DNA from: Trissonchulus latispiculum
Lineage: Eukaryota > Nematoda > Enoplea > Enoplida > Ironidae
Reading direction: 5' to 3'
Assembly: GCA_030248195.1 (NCBI GenBank)
Contig: JASAND010012462.1
Span: 1-64,000, forward strand
Length of the DNA stretch: 64,000 nucleotides
The notes below the pieces were generated by a model, which was not told the origin of the DNA, did no database searches, and saw only the letters and a program-made list of their open reading frames with translations. Made by a program: the position numbers and the translations under genes. Below, piece by piece: positions 63,701-64,000 of this stretch. Within the stretch, counting starts at the first letter, position 1, and every line of letters begins with the position of its first letter.

Positions 63701-64000
63701 CTACACAGCGCCGTTGTTGTGAACAGTCACTGTCCCCAGTTGGCCAACGTAGTTCATGCCCAAAATCAACTGGATGCCCGGAAGGAGGAACTTAGATTCC
63801 GGAATCGCCAACTCTACCTGCTTTATGATGCTAGGCTTTTCGTCCACAATCACCGCCGCTGTGACAAAGCCCTTCAGCTGCATTTCCTGTCCACTGAGAG
63901 TAGTGACCGTGCCAGCACCCCCGTTACGACTCCAGGACCCGAGTCTTTTGGCTGTGTCCAACAATCACTGATGTCGTACACCCAGTGTCCACTAGAGCTA
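63701..64000 (-). pseudogene. Aspartic protease
   Basis: LVDTGCTTSVI, with the catalytic DTG at 63981-63989, is followed after a frame change by a beta-rich stretch ending LLPGIQLILGMNYVGQLG, as in retropepsins (the ILGMN block corresponds to the usual ILG-D region). It ends at the TAG at 63701-63703. Confidence 0.8.

Larger units (their letters stand above)
61105..64000 (-). pseudogene. Decayed Ty3/Gypsy-like retrotransposon pol region
   Basis: Read on the minus strand from the right edge, it gives protease, reverse transcriptase, RNase H and integrase, the Ty3/Gypsy (and BEL) order; RT motifs favour Gypsy. At least five lesions break it: a frame change near 63955, an in-frame TAG at 63701-63703, and frame changes near 63300-63340, 62798 and 61893. 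The gag part and one LTR would lie right of the window. I could not locate the other LTR in 60000-61100. It is a non-coding relic in this copy. Confidence 0.85.

Overview
The window is AT-rich eukaryotic DNA, most likely from an invertebrate animal. Spliceosomal introns with canonical GT...AG ends and pyrimidine-rich acceptors interrupt the coding DNA. Introns and spacers are full of short inverted-repeat transposons. The right edge holds a decayed Ty3/Gypsy-like retrotransposon. I cannot name the species. I see no prokaryotic features, rRNA or CRISPR.

The main content is two paralogous multi-exon genes in tandem on the + strand, here called gene A (2922-29265, 26 exons seen, 5' end missing to the left of the window) and gene B (41177-59552, 22 exons, complete). 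I assembled both by hand from splice sites and homology between exons; no single long ORF shows them. Every intron is phase 1, so nearly all internal exons are multiples of three and can be skipped or duplicated without changing the frame. Gene B starts with a TATA box, a signal peptide and an RAKR furin-type site, so the product is secreted. Both genes end in a near-identical acidic peptide finishing in QN-stop.

The proteins alternate two kinds of sequence. The first is a module of about 90-105 residues, always split into two exons: an 'a' half with a strand-helix-strand pattern and a 'b' half with a strand-helix-hairpin pattern. By pattern the whole module would be a ferredoxin-like or SEA-like alpha/beta fold; this is inference. 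The second is low-complexity linker rich in Ser, Gly, Asp, Glu or Ala. Four module types, D1 to D4, occur in the same order in both genes. Gene B has D0-D1-D2-D3-D4 once each, with very long linkers: a Ser-Gly-Glu exon of 972 bp and an Ala-Ala-Ala-Glu-Asp repeat exon of 1434 bp. Gene A has D1 twice, D2 three times, D3 three times and D4 once, with shorter acidic linkers. The Ser-Gly repeats beside acidic residues suggest a glycosaminoglycan-bearing or otherwise heavily anionic matrix protein. In gene B both exons of the single D2 module carry frame-breaking indels.

Layout: 1-2921 is upstream intron of gene A with a GCGCGGG-type repeat field; 2922-29265 is gene A; 29266-41089 is a spacer of repeats and foldback elements; 41090-59552 is gene B; 59553-60950 holds half-copies of a MITE; 60950-64000 is the broken retroelement on the - strand. 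Three MITE groups can be defined from target-site duplications: one with 7-bp duplications (4643, 5301, 51601), one flanked by TTAA (6133, 11182, 14170, 36365), and long foldback elements, one of which (38082) sits at a TA with a nearly intact empty-site relative next to it.
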